A DNA stretch of 64,000 nt from Macrotrachela quadricornifera (GCA_022393335.1 JAJEKB010020941.1:422938-486937), one strand, 5' to 3'; positions 34,200 to 46,905 are shown, counted from the first letter of the stretch. A program made the numbers and translations. Notes: generated by a model not told the origin, from the letters alone.

Positions 34200-35655
34200 A
34201 TTTTACTACCATATTGATTACTTACAGTGGAAATACTCAGTTTCATGGATTTTTGCAGGGTGAAAAAATAACTTTCATGTGCTACTATTTTCTTTCACTA
34301 CATTGTTTGTTAAAATGATTAGTGTTACGAGAAAGAACTGTTCTTTAAATAGTTGTTAGTATGTTAATAACATGAACATTTGTCATCACCATTTAACTAC
34401 ATTTGATTTTTTCTGATGATAAAAATCGATACGGACAAGGTTAGTAAGAAGCCTTGTTAAATATCACTATTGATCTTAACAAGAAAGTTTTACTCGTTCA
34501 CAGATAGCAAAAGAAAACAAAATACTTAATATAGGCTCTCATTAACCTTATTCCTATCGATTTGGAGTGTGAACATGCGTCTATATTTAGTAAAAAAGTC
34601 AGCTCGTTTGCTCATACAGTAATGGAGATATTAAAATTTTTCTTTGGCTAAGAACTTACTGGTCACCCTATAGCTCGAAATCTGTACAATATCTTAAGTT
34701 CTTCGAGTAAACTTTAGAAAGCCTTCGATAGGATTGGTGAAAACTCGAAAATAGTTTCGATCAAATTTTTCTATTCTGTTTGAATTTGCATCCCTCAAAA
34801 AGTCCAAGATTCAATCATTTTTAGTTTGGACTTCTCAATCTTCAGCATGCGTGGAATTATTCTAAAAGACCTAAATAGTTACATATCTTTTTCAACTATT
34901 CGATCTGCCTTCGCGCGCTCGAAAAGAAAGTAAGATTCGACTCTCATTTTCGGCTATTTAAAGATAGACTGGATGTTTTTCGTTTTGATCTATGTTCGAA
35001 TGAGTTCAATCCAATCTACCGTCGATTTTTTATTTGATTTTTACGAGAGGCTAGTACATACAGAAGTACTAAAATTTTTCCCAATAATAAGAGGTCAAAA
35101 TCAATCCTCATAACAGAGAATGCATAGAATCGCTAAAATACGAACTTTTGCCTTCTAAAAAATATTTTGAGGTTTTCTCAAAAACTGCTTTTTCGCCCAA
35201 GGCGCATGATTTTGCCACCATGAACTGCCCGTCTAACTTGGTCCGATCGAGGTGAAAAATTTTATCGCAGATGCTTGAGATTATCCTGCAGAGATAAAAT
35301 CGGTCGTTTTCATTTCTGACCTTTCCATTCGAAGTTATAGCGTTCACAAAGGTCACAACACTGGTTTTCTGGAAAACCTTTAGATGTATTCTCTATAAGA
35401 AAAAAGAAAGTGAGATTTTTTCAAAAACCTCGAAACTACGTCTGGAATACATCCGTAGGTATCCCCAAAAATAAATTTCAGCTCAATCGGACAAAGTTTG
35501 ATGAAATGCCATGGAAAACCATTGGTTCTCCAATAAATCCAAGAAGACCCATTTTGAAAATTTTTTTTTCGAACACGCGTCTCATCAATTTATGTCCTCT
35601 ATTTCTGGTAAAAATTTCACCCCGATCGAATTTACCATCTTCGAAATCCTGAAAT
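34200..35655. other. Non-coding stretch, transposon-like debris
   Basis: Phrases such as CTCAATCGGACAAAGTTTGA recall the interiors of fold-back elements, but boundaries are not clear. Open frames at 35108-35356 and 35410-35652 have no protein-like features. Confidence 0.3.
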
Positions 35656-35659
35656 GATC

Positions 35660-36175
35660 AAAAAAGAGGGGAGAAGGATAAAACTTTCACAATAAGCAGC
35701 TCTCGTTGAGACCACTCTCTATAAAAAGTTTCAAGTCAAAAATCGAAAATAAGTTTTTCTGATGTTTCTGATGAAAGGGGACCAGTGGCGTAGCCAGGGG
35801 GTGGCCATTAGGCAATTGCCTAATAGTTCAAAAGTTATTGCCCAATAAATTTATAAAAACGTTTCTTTTTTTGCTTGTCACTTTTAATTTTTTGGGGCAA
35901 TAGATCGGAAAAAATCTTATAGCCCAAGTGATTTTAAATTGCCCATTATTGTCAAACCTGCAAAATAATTTAGCTGGAAAATGGCTCATGGCTCAGAAAT
36001 TTCTGGCTACGCCACTGGGGGGGATCACAATAGTGTGTTATCCTAATGTCTTAAAGACAGAATATCTTAACAACAACGGCACTATGGGATGAATCCTTTT
36101 AGAACTCCTATCTATAGGAAAAATATAAGCTCAAACAGAGAGTATCACTTAGAGAGGTTCCCTCATGAGTACTGA
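35660..36175. mobile_element. Half of a fold-back element (family of 18.1 and 21.8 kb) with nested MITE
   Basis: From AAACTTTCACAATAAGCAG through AGTTTTTCTGATGTTTCTG and CCTATCTATAGGAAAAATAT to ACTTAGAGAGGTTCCCTC it parallels 22695-22967. The matching left arm was not found, so this is a partial copy. It is interrupted at 35784-36016. Confidence 0.65.
35784..36016. mobile_element. 233-bp hAT-type MITE
   Basis: It starts AGTGGCGTAGCCAG and ends CTGGCTACGCCACT, a perfect 14-bp inverted terminus of hAT type. The interior shows TTGCCCAATAAATT and related self-complementary blocks. No clear 8-bp target duplication was found in the G-rich flanks. Confidence 0.8.
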
Positions 36176-36179
36176 AACA

Positions 36180-36830
36180 GAGTTATTTGACCAAAGAATG
36201 TTTTTTTTAATGATAGATTTTATGGAAAAGCGAACTCTGTAGACGCTAGATTTTGCAAATTCCTGAATAATTTCGCGAAGGATAAAGGATGGCCGTGAAG
36301 TCCTATTCCGATTTGAATTATACATTTTTCTTTAACAAAACATAGGATTCAAATCTTTTTTTTATACAAAGATGCAGTAAAAGTCGCTCTACAACATAGC
36401 TGTTTGATTGATCCCGGTAGCTCATATAAAAATAAAGTTATAAGCTTAGAAATGTGTTTCACAAAGAAGAAAAATTAATCGTGGACTTTCTTGGTGTGAT
36501 GATGCGTTTATTAATAGGCTTATAACTCAATCGAAACAAAAGATCTGTCAATTAGATTTGTTTTGTCTAGATCCATAATAACTATTCTTCTCTACCTAAC
36601 TTCAATCAGGTTTTTTTCTTTTTTGTTTAGATGCATCATCATAAATGGAGGTCTTTGATTTTAGAAACTTTATTTTCAAGTATACAATTTACTCTACAAA
36701 AAAAACTTTTTGCAGACCACGAGAAAGAGAGTACTCAAAAATACCAAGTAAAAATGAAAATCTCACTTTTGCTAAGATTTTTCATGAAAATAATAGGCAG
36801 ACAAAAACGTTCCTGTTGAAAAAGTGGGAA
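36180..36830. other. Non-coding stretch, nothing recognised
   Basis: Overlapping 60-70-codon frames near 36,630-36,857 have no protein-like features. Confidence 0.3.
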
Positions 36831-37205
36831 AGCGAAAATTGGTCGAACGAAAAATGATAGAACGAACATTAGCCGCCGATAATTGGTCGCTACGAAAATT
36901 GATTGATACAAAAATTAGACAACAAATTTGTAATTAGAGAACAAACTGTGTTCATAAAAAATATTGAGTGCCACTTTTCAGTACGTAACACTAATAGTAA
37001 TTATTTTAATAGATCAATGTTAAACCAAACGAATTATTGAAGAGATACTAGTTGAACAGATAATAAAAAAAGACGACAATAGATACAAAAAAGCTTATAA
37101 ACACAAGAAAAATAATCTGATGGATATCAAAACTTTATATGTACGCTTAAAGTTTTAAATGCATGCTACAGTATTATCTGATAAATTCATTAAAGAAATA
37201 TAGAT

Positions 37206-37430
37206 CACAGTTCATGTAGATTCATTATAGTGAATAACACGATCACGAATTTTTCCTTTAAATATTCGAATTTCATTTGAAACAATATTTCCAAGATGAT
37301 TGTGATTATTAGTTTCATATAAAATCGTGGTATTAACAGAATTACTATGAGCTCGACGTTTACATTTAAGCGTTCGAGTAGATTCATATTACCAATCAAT
37401 TTTATCGTCAGCTGTTTCATCAATAGTGAG
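37206..37430 (-). pseudogene. FLYWCH zinc-finger fragment
   Basis: Minus-strand reading gives TIDETADDKIDW, an in-frame stop, then RTLKCKRRAHSNSV, LYETNNHNHLGNIVSNEI and FKGKIRDR. The C...C...HxH spacing (LKCKRRAH ... NNHNHLG) fits the FLYWCH finger. The N-terminal part is cut by the palindromic element starting at 37434. A different minus-strand frame here is longer but has no such pattern. Confidence 0.6.
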
Positions 37431-37433
37431 TGG

Positions 37434-37838
37434 TGTCATAATACCGTTACACCGGGTAACGGCACGATATCGTGATATTATCCAAACGAGCAATCCAATC
37501 TCTTCAATTGAAATGTAATTATACTCCAACCTTATCCTCCGTATCTATCCTCAAAAAAATTAACAATTTCGAGTGGATTTGTTGCAACCGTATCATTACC
37601 CAAGTAAGGTGACAGTATCCTTGAAAAGTTGAGGAATTTGACTGAAATTGGTGTAACGGCGTCATTATATGTGTAATGGTGCCGTTACACCAAACCCACT
37701 CAAATTCCTCAACTTTTTAAGGATACCCTGTCTTTACTAGGATAATAAGACCATCATTTTCTGAAATAATTCATTTTACTGCTTCTGCGGGTATTTAGAC
37801 GTTTGAATGGCGTTACCCGGTGTAACGGTATTATGACA
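37434..37838. mobile_element. 405-bp palindromic MITE, TGTCATAATACCGTTACACC ends
   Basis: TGTCATAATACCGTTACACC opens it, and GGTGTAACGGTATTATGACA closes it as an exact reverse complement over 20 bp. A central inverted pair (TTGAGGAATTTGACTG and complement; GGTGTAACGGCG and complement) continues the palindrome. Inserted inside the Mutator-like element, next to the FLYWCH fragment. Confidence 0.85.
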
Positions 37839-38299
37839 TCTATGTCAATAGTATAACTAAAGTCATTACAAAGTAATAAAGTTTTGTTTCTTTGAGTTTT
37901 ACTTAATACAAACGTTGATACCTTAGCGAGAAAGAAGCTGATCTATTATAATGTCTTGATTTACATAAACTACGAACAATCTATTAATCTAATCATAAAG
38001 AAATTAAACTTATTATAGATGTATTATTAAGAAAATTTATTTTTCTTTTTAGTAATTGAAATCCTATATGGGTTCATATAGATCAGAGAAAAAGAATTCT
38101 TAATTTATGATAATATAGAGAATCTATGAATTATTGTTTTTGTTATTTTGTCGTTACTATTTAATTTATTCGTGTCAATCAATTTTTGTAGCGACCAATT
38201 TTCGTACCGACTAATTTTCATAGCGGCTAATTTTCGTAGTGACCAATTATCGGCGGCTAATTTTCGTTCTATCATTTTTCGTTCGACCAATTTTCGTAA

Positions 38300-39140
38300 A
38301 CCCGTTTTCGATTAACATTACAGACACTAAATTGGTCTCGTTGATTATCATCGTGGTCGAATTGTTTGTAGTTGATATGATTGAATGTCGATCTTAAATA
38401 CAGATTAAGTATCAACACTTTACAAGCCTAGCTCTTGAGGGTAAGACCATTTAACAAGCATCAACCTGGTTTCTTTTACTTTGCACATGCTGTTCATCCA
38501 AACGGTATGAGAGCAGATAGAATTCGATTTTAGCAATAGCATATTTTTGTTTGACAAATTTTGATGTGTGATCTTAAACATTTATTACAGCAGAATCAAA
38601 ACCAATAACATCTTTTCATAACATAATGATAGTCTGAAAAGTCATGACAAAAAAAGGCCGGATATTATTGGCTTTGTCATTATATTCGCTCAACGTCATT
38701 TGTGAGACAATTCTTTTTTTGTGACCATAATAATTTTGATACTGATTTGTAATAAATTTTTTAATGATAGACTCATGTCAAATAGTGAGTATCATTATCA
38801 TATGCAATTCCTTCGACACAAATAAACTGCTCCGAAGTCTGAAGACTGAGAAAATTCTTGAAACTATAGTAATAATCCATAAGCTCAATGCAATATCTGT
38901 TGTTTCATGAGACAAAAATGTTTTTAAAAACTACTTAAAAAAATGAAAATCTCCCTAAGACATTGAAATAACTAACTAGAATCAGTGACGTAAAAAGATT
39001 GAGAAAATGTCTATCTCATCGAGATGCGGATGTAATGTATAAAGTGTTCACTTGTCTATGTGTATAAAAGTTATTGTAGTAGTTGGTGTGATAGTCTAAC
39101 AGTCTACTTTCACCCAAAAAGGGTAGGGGATAAAGATTCT
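38300..39140. other. Non-coding stretch, nothing recognised
   Basis: AT-rich sequence with no supported feature. Confidence 0.3.
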
Positions 39141-39144
39141 GGAA

Positions 39145-39335
39145 TGGTTGGTATGAATGCTGTGCTATTCTGTGCACATGTTGTGCTATTCGATCTACAT
39201 GTTGTGCCATCCGATGTACATATGGTGCTATTCAATGTACATGTTGTGCTAGTCGACGTAGACGCTGTGCTAGTCGATGTATCTATTAGATTGGTTGGTA
39301 TAAACGCTGTGATAGTTGATGTAACCGTTCCTATG
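39145..39335. repeat. ~24-bp minisatellite
   Basis: Variants of GTGCTATTCGATGTACATGTT recur about six to eight times. Both strands stay open: the minus strand reads Ser/Thr/Cys-rich (STTCTLNST-like octads), the plus strand Val-rich. A secreted, mucin-like exon on the minus strand is conceivable, but no start, signal peptide or splice sites support it. Confidence 0.55.
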
Positions 39336-39339
39336 ACGT

Positions 39340-39815
39340 CCATGTAACAAAAAGAAATCAAGTAGAAGTCAGAAATTTATTGAATATGCATTCACTTATC
39401 AGTTCCACATGGATCCGTATACCTTTTTATGTTCCCAAAATTTTCTAGAAAAATAAACATTTATATTTATACAAAGATATAATCATCATTCCTTTCAAAT
39501 TTGATCAGTTCTTTTCAGTGTATCAAATAACGGACAAACGAGAATATTTGCAAATCCTGATTGGTCTATTTTCAACAGTTTACATGAGAGCTTGCAGTTC
39601 TTATTCTTTTATTATACAGTCATACTCTTATCTTACGGTATCTTTTGATAATAAACTTGATCTAACTGACTTATAGTTTTCTCTGTATTGAGATTATTCG
39701 AATGTTATTTCGTATAATTCTTATGTGAAAGGGATTCTCTTTCCATCGTAGTCAGTTCAAATTTGTGGTAAATACTATTTAAATGCTTCGTTTAGACTAT
39801 ATCCAATAGCCCATA
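39340..39815. other. Non-coding stretch, nothing recognised
   Basis: AT-rich sequence; no supported feature. Confidence 0.3.
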
Positions 39816-39819
39816 TGTG

Positions 39820-41127
39820 CTTTTTGTGTACTCAAAAAGTGAGTACACTCTAGAATCGGTCAGTGTGTCCGGCCGTCCGTTTACACGATAAATCTTCATA
39901 ATTACATTCCATTGAGCTGAAATTTTGTGCACAGAATTGTCTCATCAATATCTCGGCCAAAAGAAGAAGATGAGAAGGATCCGCCAAGAAATAGTGGAAC
40001 TATCGAGAAAATTGTCATTATTCATCAGACCATCCCTGAATGAAGGTACAGGGATTTTTTTTAAAAAAAAAATTTTTTTTTCAGAACTATTTAGAATATA
40101 TATGAATCGACTCAGTTTTTAACGCTGATTCCGAATATGATATAAGTTTTGAATGAAACCGTAGTTTTTTAAGTGAAAGTTGCCAAAACAGGGTCCCGAA
40201 ATGCACAAAATCTGTGTCTTGAGGCCAGTGCACGTAAATATGTCTCCGGTGACTAGTGGTTTTGTGATGTTCTAGAAGCATGGTTTTGCCACTACTAATA
40301 AGAGTTATCAAATGGAAAAAATTCGAACTCGATAGCTATTAATGTTGGTGATTTATTATGAAAATACTGATGCTTCTATCTATCATATATCTCTTATAAA
40401 ATCATGAAGTTGCTCTCGATCGTATTCGTGTTAGACACAAACACAAATTCATTCGAAAATAACTCTTCTTACCCAGTTTTCCAAGCTGGACACGAATTTA
40501 TACTCAAATTTCTGTGATTTTTAAAGATATTATATCACTCTGAGAGTTGAGTCAGTGATCACCGTATATGGGCGCATACTGTGTGACCTATGCTAACTTA
40601 GCACGCCTGTATTTTCTCCTTGCAATTTAGTGACAAAGGATGTATCGTGATGAAATCTATGTCTTACAGAAACAAAGAAATACAGGGTCTAGTGCATCAC
40701 GTGAGAAAAGTCCAAATACTCCCTTTCGAAATATGCTATATCACTGAATTTACATTGTTTTTGGCTTATAATACTTTTTTATCCCATAACTTACTACCTG
40801 AGTGTAGTGAATTTATAGATTAAACTGTTTTCTATCCAACTGAGACCTTCTTTAGCTCAAATGGTCAAATCGTTCATCAAACAAAGTTATTTTCTGTTCA
40901 TTTTTCGTAAGCTGAAGTGGGTGTGTTCCCACTGGCCCCCTTATTTACGCCCTTGGATGGAACAGTAACCAATTAAAACTCAAGTTATGAGAAAAATGGT
41001 TTTTCATAAAGACAATTTGTCATGATAATTTTGGCGGTCAAATATTCCATAATGACTCATCTGATTCATACACTTTTTGTAGTACACATAACCTTCGGAT
41101 AAAAACCGAAGTTTTCGCATTTATTTA
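39820..41127. repeat. Copy B, most complete copy of the ~1.3-kb interspersed repeat
   Basis: It begins CTTTTTGTGTACTCAAAAAG and ends TTTTTGTAGTACACATAACC, then a short hairpin (TTCGGATAAAAACCGAAG) and CGCATTTATTTA. Shared blocks with copies A and C include GACTCAGTTTTTAACGCTGA, TATGCTAACTTAGC and GTGTCCGGCCG. The subterminal sequences are inverted, suggesting a DNA transposon. No transposase frame remains. Confidence 0.75.
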
Positions 41128-41479
41128 AATAGTTATCAAAGAAAAAAGTGTTTACACACGAAGACTTAACTAGGCTCAGAGTATTATCTTAATATGTATA
41201 TTTTTATCAGACGTTTTGTTTGACATAACTGCAAAACATTTTGAATGTTTCATTCATTCACAGTTATTATGCTTGAAATCTAATCTAACTCAGAGTAATG
41301 TTAAAACAATATAAAACGCAGCGCTGCAAAATGAGACGTAAGCTGATTATTTTGTACATAACTATTCAGTACAGAAAACGCATTGGTTTCAAGTACTCAA
41401 CATTTCTCGATTATTACTACAGATCGATTACCTCATGCAATATAAAACGGAAGAGTAATATCCAAAAAAAACTACTTAC

Positions 41480-42183
41480 GAAAAGTAATTCTGATGAAAG
41501 TATTGTAGTTGATCAAACGTGCAGGTACCGATGGCTGGCCTGAGACAGAAATACTACAATCTTGACGGTATTGCAGAAAAAAATTGAAAGTGTAGTTAGA
41601 ATTAATTGTTTCGTCAAGTAGTTGACGAATAGAAGGAATACACGTAGAACCACACCTGGTGTTTTGCTCTGTTTGTCGACGACGACGTCGTCCTGGACGC
41701 TGTGTCCCGCCTACACCACTTTGCACATTTACTTTTATAACAGGCCTATTTCCACGGCTTTGGACTGCGCGAACGGCTCGTTTACGTTTTCCAGAGTTCG
41801 GAATTTCTAAAGCTAATTGAATGAGCTTTATAAGGATATTAAGCGAGTTTAAACGCCGATTGAGCTAGAAAGAGAATACTTAATATTGTCAATATGGAAA
41901 AGAGATCAAATGTTTGTCAACATGCCTCTGCTTCCACTGAGTCGATCATAGTTTGTGTAGGAGTTAACTGAGACGAACCTGTCGCAGATGCCAGTGTTTC
42001 ATTATAATCGAATGTGAATGTCAAATTGTTGATTTCGTAAACTATATAAAGAAAATAGACTGATTAATCATGAACTTCCAGGTGTGAAGTAACTATAGCT
42101 TTGCTTTATATTACGTTTCTACAGATAGTCTGATTCTTAGACGATGATGTGGTCTCTTCAATTTCTTCTTGATTAGAGTTCAA
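41480..42183 (-). CDS. Uncharacterised multi-exon protein (three internal exons seen)
   Basis: On the minus strand, exons 42183-42123, 42041-41938 and 41864-41480 join in phase at GT-AG sites. The first two introns are 81 and 73 nt. A further donor (GTAAGTAG at 41479) and an acceptor (TTTTGCAG) about 140 nt on would add a short C-terminus. The peptide starts LNSNQEEIEETTSSSKNQTI, continues with a Thr/Ser-rich segment, then LIKLIQLALEIPNSGKRKR, a basic run (PGRRRRRQTEQ), and a segment with two cysteines (RCGSTCIPSIRQLLDETI). The donor of the middle exon (GTGGAA) is weak. No family is recognised. The start codon must lie upstream, where an hAT-type element begins at 42263. Confidence 0.5.
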
Positions 42184-42262
42184 CTAATTGCAATTGAAAC
42201 AGTCAGCATTCCTTGTTTTAAAATGAGAGGAGAGATTTCTTAGCATGCTGTAACACAGCAAT

Positions 42263-44434
42263 AGTGGCGTAACCAGGGGGGAGGGGGCTCAGCCCCACCA
42301 CCCAATTTTCTACACTTATAAATTTAATTTTAAAATCAATGAAATTCTAAACATACAGATATGTGCGAGTATAATTCTTTCCGTGAAAACCTGTGACTAG
42401 ATTATTTTTAAATCTCAACCATAAATAGTAGTGATATCTTCTTAATAATAAAACTGTTGGACTTCAAAACTATTAATCTACATCAGAGTTATCTTTTATA
42501 TTGAAAAGTAGAAAACCTCAAATAAGTTAAGCCCCCTCCCCCACCTTAATTTCTATTTTAACTTCTGATTATCTAATCTCGCTGAAATTTTCAGAGAAGG
42601 TGTATCTCATGCTAATTATCTTAAAGTAAAAATTTGAGATGAAAATATTGAGTCTAGCAAGTTGTATTTCAAGATTACCGGTCAAAATGGAGGGGTCCAC
42701 ATTTCCCAAGTCCCACCGCAATCTCAAATGCTAGAAAGCTCGGGTTGATTTAAAATATGCCAAAGACCTATGACTACAACTTAACAGAGACCGAATTTTA
42801 ATTTTCGTTTTTCATTTTTTTTGTGGGAGCATATCTTATGGGGTATGATACTGATAGGGCGTGTATTGTGATACATTTGAATGCTATGAGACATTAATCA
42901 TGAAATCTAAAATTTCCGCTCTGTTAAGTTGTATAGCTAATAAATCCCTTCATTTTAGAACTAACCCGAGCTCTCTAGCGTTTAAAATGGCGAAGAAACT
43001 TTGGAAATACGAAAGTGTTGAAATAAAAAAAACGTATTATGAAAAAAACCTGAAAGTTTGATAAGCAAAATTAAAAACTTCTTTATGGTAACATGAGATG
43101 AAATAAATTTTTTAGAGATTTTCCATAGGTCATAGGTAAGAACAAACTTAGGATACACATGCAGAGGTCTATGGAAAAAGTTTTATTTATTCTATATGAT
43201 TATGTCATGCGCATAGTCAGCTCATTAGGGTGCCTCTCAGACAAGTAGATATTTTGAAGAAAAGTCGAAATTGAGTTTTTGTCATAGAAAGATCACCGAA
43301 GTCTTCTCTTTCAGAATATTTATGGTTCTTCGACAAACAAATAAATTTGGACCCACTATCATGTTTTTCGAGCAATTTTTCAGTTTTTTTTTCATTTTTC
43401 TCAATATTGCATAGAAGGCACATGGTGCTAAATCCTCACAGACTTCGACTTTTGAACTTCTTTTTTAGTGAAATAAAAAACTTCAATATTTCATTATAAG
43501 TAGTGCTTTGAATTTGAACATTTTTCGAAAATGTGTTTTTAAAAATGAAACAAAGCGAAATCCAAAAAATCGGGCTCGGTAAGGATCTGCCCCTAAGGAC
43601 ACTCTGCAAGTTAAAAACTGTCCGAGCTTATTAGCTCGTATCTTTATTGTGAAATCCTTTCCTGCGTACAGATTGTTTTTGACTAATAAATTGTCCATAA
43701 CTCATTAGTTTATTGGAGATTTCCGAGAGATATTTCACTCATAATCTATCTCATCCTAGACTAATATTGTTCAAAAATTTAGATGAAATCGGATGAAAAA
43801 TAACAAGGTTCGTTTCTAAGGAGGCCATGAAGAACTGCTTGGTATGATTCGAAACAAATCATTTGAATTTATATCCTAATTTTATATCATGTAATAATAG
43901 GATTTTCAAATTATCTGAAATAGATGAAAATATCCTGGCAAACTTAGTTCATACAAAATCTTAGATAAATAATAATATGTTATTAAAAGCTAATCATTCC
44001 CTCCAAGTTCATAGTTAGTATTTGTAAAAAAATATTAATTGGGTATCATATTGACTGGACACATCCATATGTATTAAGCTATTCTACCTGGCGCTACATG
44101 CTAACTATAGCTATTACTGTGAAAAATGAGCAGCGTTTGAAAAAATGCTATTTTCTAAGATAGGGGGTCCCGGAAAAATTGACATTACACCGTGAAAACT
44201 GATCAATAAACCAATAAACTATAGTGCGTTCAATAGCAGACACTTTGCTCTATCTAATGCGCTATAAATAAAAAAATCGAAAAATTTGACGAGTATTGAC
44301 ATTTTAGAGTGGAGGAGAGTTTCAAAAGGTTAATAATATTAGTTTTAATACTCATATATAAGATAGTGAATACATATAGGAATTGATATATAGAGAGGGC
44401 TGAGTCCCACAACCCTCAGATTTCTGGTTACGCT
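42263..44434. mobile_element. ~2.2-kb hAT-type element
   Basis: The left end AGTGGCGTAACCAGG is followed by GGGCTCAGCCCC; the right end GGGCTGAGTCCC is followed by CTGGTTACGCTGC. These are inverted and hAT-like. No convincing transposase frame is present, and a target duplication could not be recognised. Open frames at 42861, 43217 and 43483 have no family features. The interior repeats phrases such as TAAGTTGTA...GTCTATGG in opposite orientations (42,655-43,130 and 43,140-43,700). Confidence 0.5.
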
Positions 44435-44899
44435 GCAAGAAGAATTATGCAGCGTTCGAGGGCAAGTTTTCTTTTCTAGTATGAACGATTGTCTAGATAT
44501 ATTGTAAAGCATTAATTTCAGCAAGTGTTTTCTTTCTTTTTCATCGCATATGAATTGATTTTGAAATAATATATCTTACGTTAGAAGTTTCAAAATAACA
44601 AACGAGATCATAAGATGCTGAAAAATGTGTTGTTGAACAAACATGACAAAAATCATATTAACTGATAGGAACGTTTTTATTTGTACTCAAATTATCTTCT
44701 GTGTAACAAAGAGTGTTTTATCATGATCAAGTGGTAAGCTTTCTAGTGACATAAAAGAAATACTTGATAGGTATTTTTTAAAGTAATGTTGTCTAGAATT
44801 TCGATTCATACGTGTTCTAATAGAAGGAGTAGAACTGAGTACTTTTGCCTCTTAGAACATCTTTATAACTTGGTTTAGAGAGTGCATTCAAACCAAAAA

Positions 44900-46330
44900 A
44901 GTAAACTCTTTAATTTGATTATCTTGTAAAGTAGACGATAGGTTCTAATTAGTCACACATTAAAGTGCTCTAAATCAACTTAACAATCATATTTCCAATT
45001 ATGGATAATCAAATAATTAAGACAAAGTGAGTGAAAATGACCTATAAGGAACTTTTAATTTAAGGTCTTTTTAAAAGAAAACGAAAACGTATCTAGACTT
45101 ATGACACGGCCGTGTTTATTTGATCAGGTTTTTTCCAAAGAATTAGACTAAAAACTGAGTCTCGTGACGGTGGGCGGGAAAGTTTTTTGAGATACTTGCT
45201 CGGGACGGGTCCGATTCAGGCTAAAAGGATTCATTCCTTGGACGGATGAGCAAACAATTTTTTCGGAGTACATAGAGGATCGTTATTTTATGCATGTGAT
45301 TTCAAATACATCGATTGATTGATCGTTCTAGACCTATCACAATGAAACTGGTTCATTCTTTGTCTTTTTCATCATTTATTTTCTCTGGTGAAACTCGACC
45401 GTTGATGAATGTAATTAATCAAGAAAAAAATATTTTTTTTAAATTTTAGAAATTCGATTTGAAACTATTGTATTATTTTTAACTGTTCAGAATCGAATAA
45501 AAATATAATGAGAATGATAATCACCTTATTTTTTGGAAAGAACAGGCAAGTTTATTGCCCAATTTATGCAAATTAGCAAAAAAGGTTTTTTGTATTGCTG
45601 CTTCTTCATGTACAGTCGAGTGTGAATTCAGTTCAGCTAATGTTATGATATCTTAAAGGAGAAGTAACCTTAATCCATCATTGGTGAACGATATGATACT
45701 GGTTCGATCTGTTGCTGCTTATTTAAAAACTTAAACTGAAACACTGTCTTTTACTTTTCCTTGTGATAAATAAATAATTTGTGTGGAATAAACTACTAAA
45801 GAAAATGTCGATTATTAACCAAAATATCCTGGGTCAGTACAGTCGAGGAGGAGATAAACGAAATTACCTAAGGAGACGGGCAGAACGGGGCTAGCAAACT
45901 TCACAAGGCGGGTCCTGCGGGATATCAAAAATTGCTGTTCCGCGCATCTCTGGTTCATTAATCTTTCTTTTAAAAAGAAATGAAATCAGTAATTAGTTCT
46001 ATGAAATAACTTAAAACTGGTGTTTAGTTCTAACTGGTTTTGGAGAATTCGTTACCAGTTTCATTTAGAAAAGAATTAATCATGAGATTCAATTCTTGAC
46101 TTAGTTCTTGCTAAAAGACCTGATCAAACAAATACGGAACTGTTACAGGTCTAAATACTTTTTTTCAAAGTTCCTAAATTAACAGTTCGTAATCGGTCAA
46201 CTTCACTCACTCTGTCTTAATTATTTAACTGTCCACAATTGTGAGCATGATTTTGAAGCTCATTGAGACCATCTTAATTTGTGATGAATCGCAAACATTC
46301 TTTTTGAATTCTTTTACAACAAAAAAACAT
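44900..46330. mobile_element. ~1.4-kb element with ~200-bp inverted arms around an hAT fragment
   Basis: The left arm (about 44,940-45,150) contains AAATAATTAAGACAAAGTGA and TTTGATCAGGTTTTTTCC. The right arm (about 46,110-46,310) contains their inverted equivalents (AAAGACCTGATCAAACAAAT; CACTCACTCTGTCTTAATTA). The hAT transposase C-terminal fragment at 45540-45735 sits between them. Boundaries approximate. Confidence 0.55.
45540..45735 (+). pseudogene. hAT transposase C-terminal dimerisation fragment
   Basis: Plus-strand reading LAKKVFCIAASSCTVECEFS, SANVMIS, stop, RRSNLNPSLVNDMILVRSV matches the hAT dimerisation signature (A...L.IPASSAAVER.FS.AG.....RR..L.P..V....F.R). One in-frame TAA breaks it, and the rest of the transposase is missing. 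Confidence 0.8.
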
Positions 46331-46539
46331 TTCGTTAAAAATGGAAATAGAATTGTACTGTTGGGTATAATATATGTACGGGATGCTGTCCTTTATCGCA
46401 TTATTTGATAAACCCTGCTATACTATCCTTCATTACTATTTAAATCATATTATTCTATTTACAGTACTAACATCTAGGATCGTAAAAAGGCATCAATAGA
46501 TTTCGCCCTTCTATAAGTTTAACTACCGTGAATATTGAT

Positions 46540-46905
46540 TAGTCTCTTACTTCCAAGCAATCAGAAAAAAGCTCACCCATTCTTTGTGTCTTCCATATTT
46601 TCCATCATTCCCAACCCTTTTCGACTTGAAATTGTGCCATATGTGACTCTCATTATCCTAAGCATACGTTAAAAATTTCAATAGAAACCAATTTGTTTTT
46701 CTCGACGTAGCGGATTTCTAACGAATACCCATATTTCACATGGCGCTCAGAAAATCGGTTCCTATGTATATTCAGTATTTCCAGAAAGATGCACTCGATA
46801 ATGTTGAAACTTTTAGCTTATATTGAGGATGATGAGAGCCATATATGAGCATAATATTACTTCAGAAGTTTTTCAGCACTTGGAGAAGCTTCCTCGTTAA
46901 TTCTG
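46540..46905. mobile_element. Fold-back element copy
   Basis: GTGACTCTCATTATCCTAAG and GAGGATGATGAGAGCCATAT are inverted partners around a centre near 46,720. The right end reads CACTTGGAGAAGCTTCCTCG, matching the termini of the 18.1-kb family. Confidence 0.55.

Larger units (their letters stand above)
36833..38296. mobile_element. Mutator-like element with modular inverted ends and FLYWCH remnant
   Basis: The left end starts CGAAAATTGGTCGAACG and repeats modules AAAATTGGTCG and AATTAGCCGC for ~80 bp. The right end (about 38,165-38,296) is the inverted equivalent with extra modules (CGACCAATTTTCGTA, GCGGCTAATTTTCGTA). Between them a minus-strand FLYWCH-type zinc-finger fragment (37206-37430) and a nested 405-bp palindrome (37434-37838) are found. 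FLYWCH domains accompany Mutator-like transposases, so the class is an inference from that remnant plus the long inverted ends. No DDE domain remains. Confidence 0.6.

Noticed and set aside
37205..37423. 72-residue minus-strand gene
   Set aside because: The neighbouring frame carries the FLYWCH pattern; this one is its shadow.
42861..43698. Genes inside the 2.2-kb hAT-type element
   Set aside because: The frames are short, on both strands, and none resembles a transposase.
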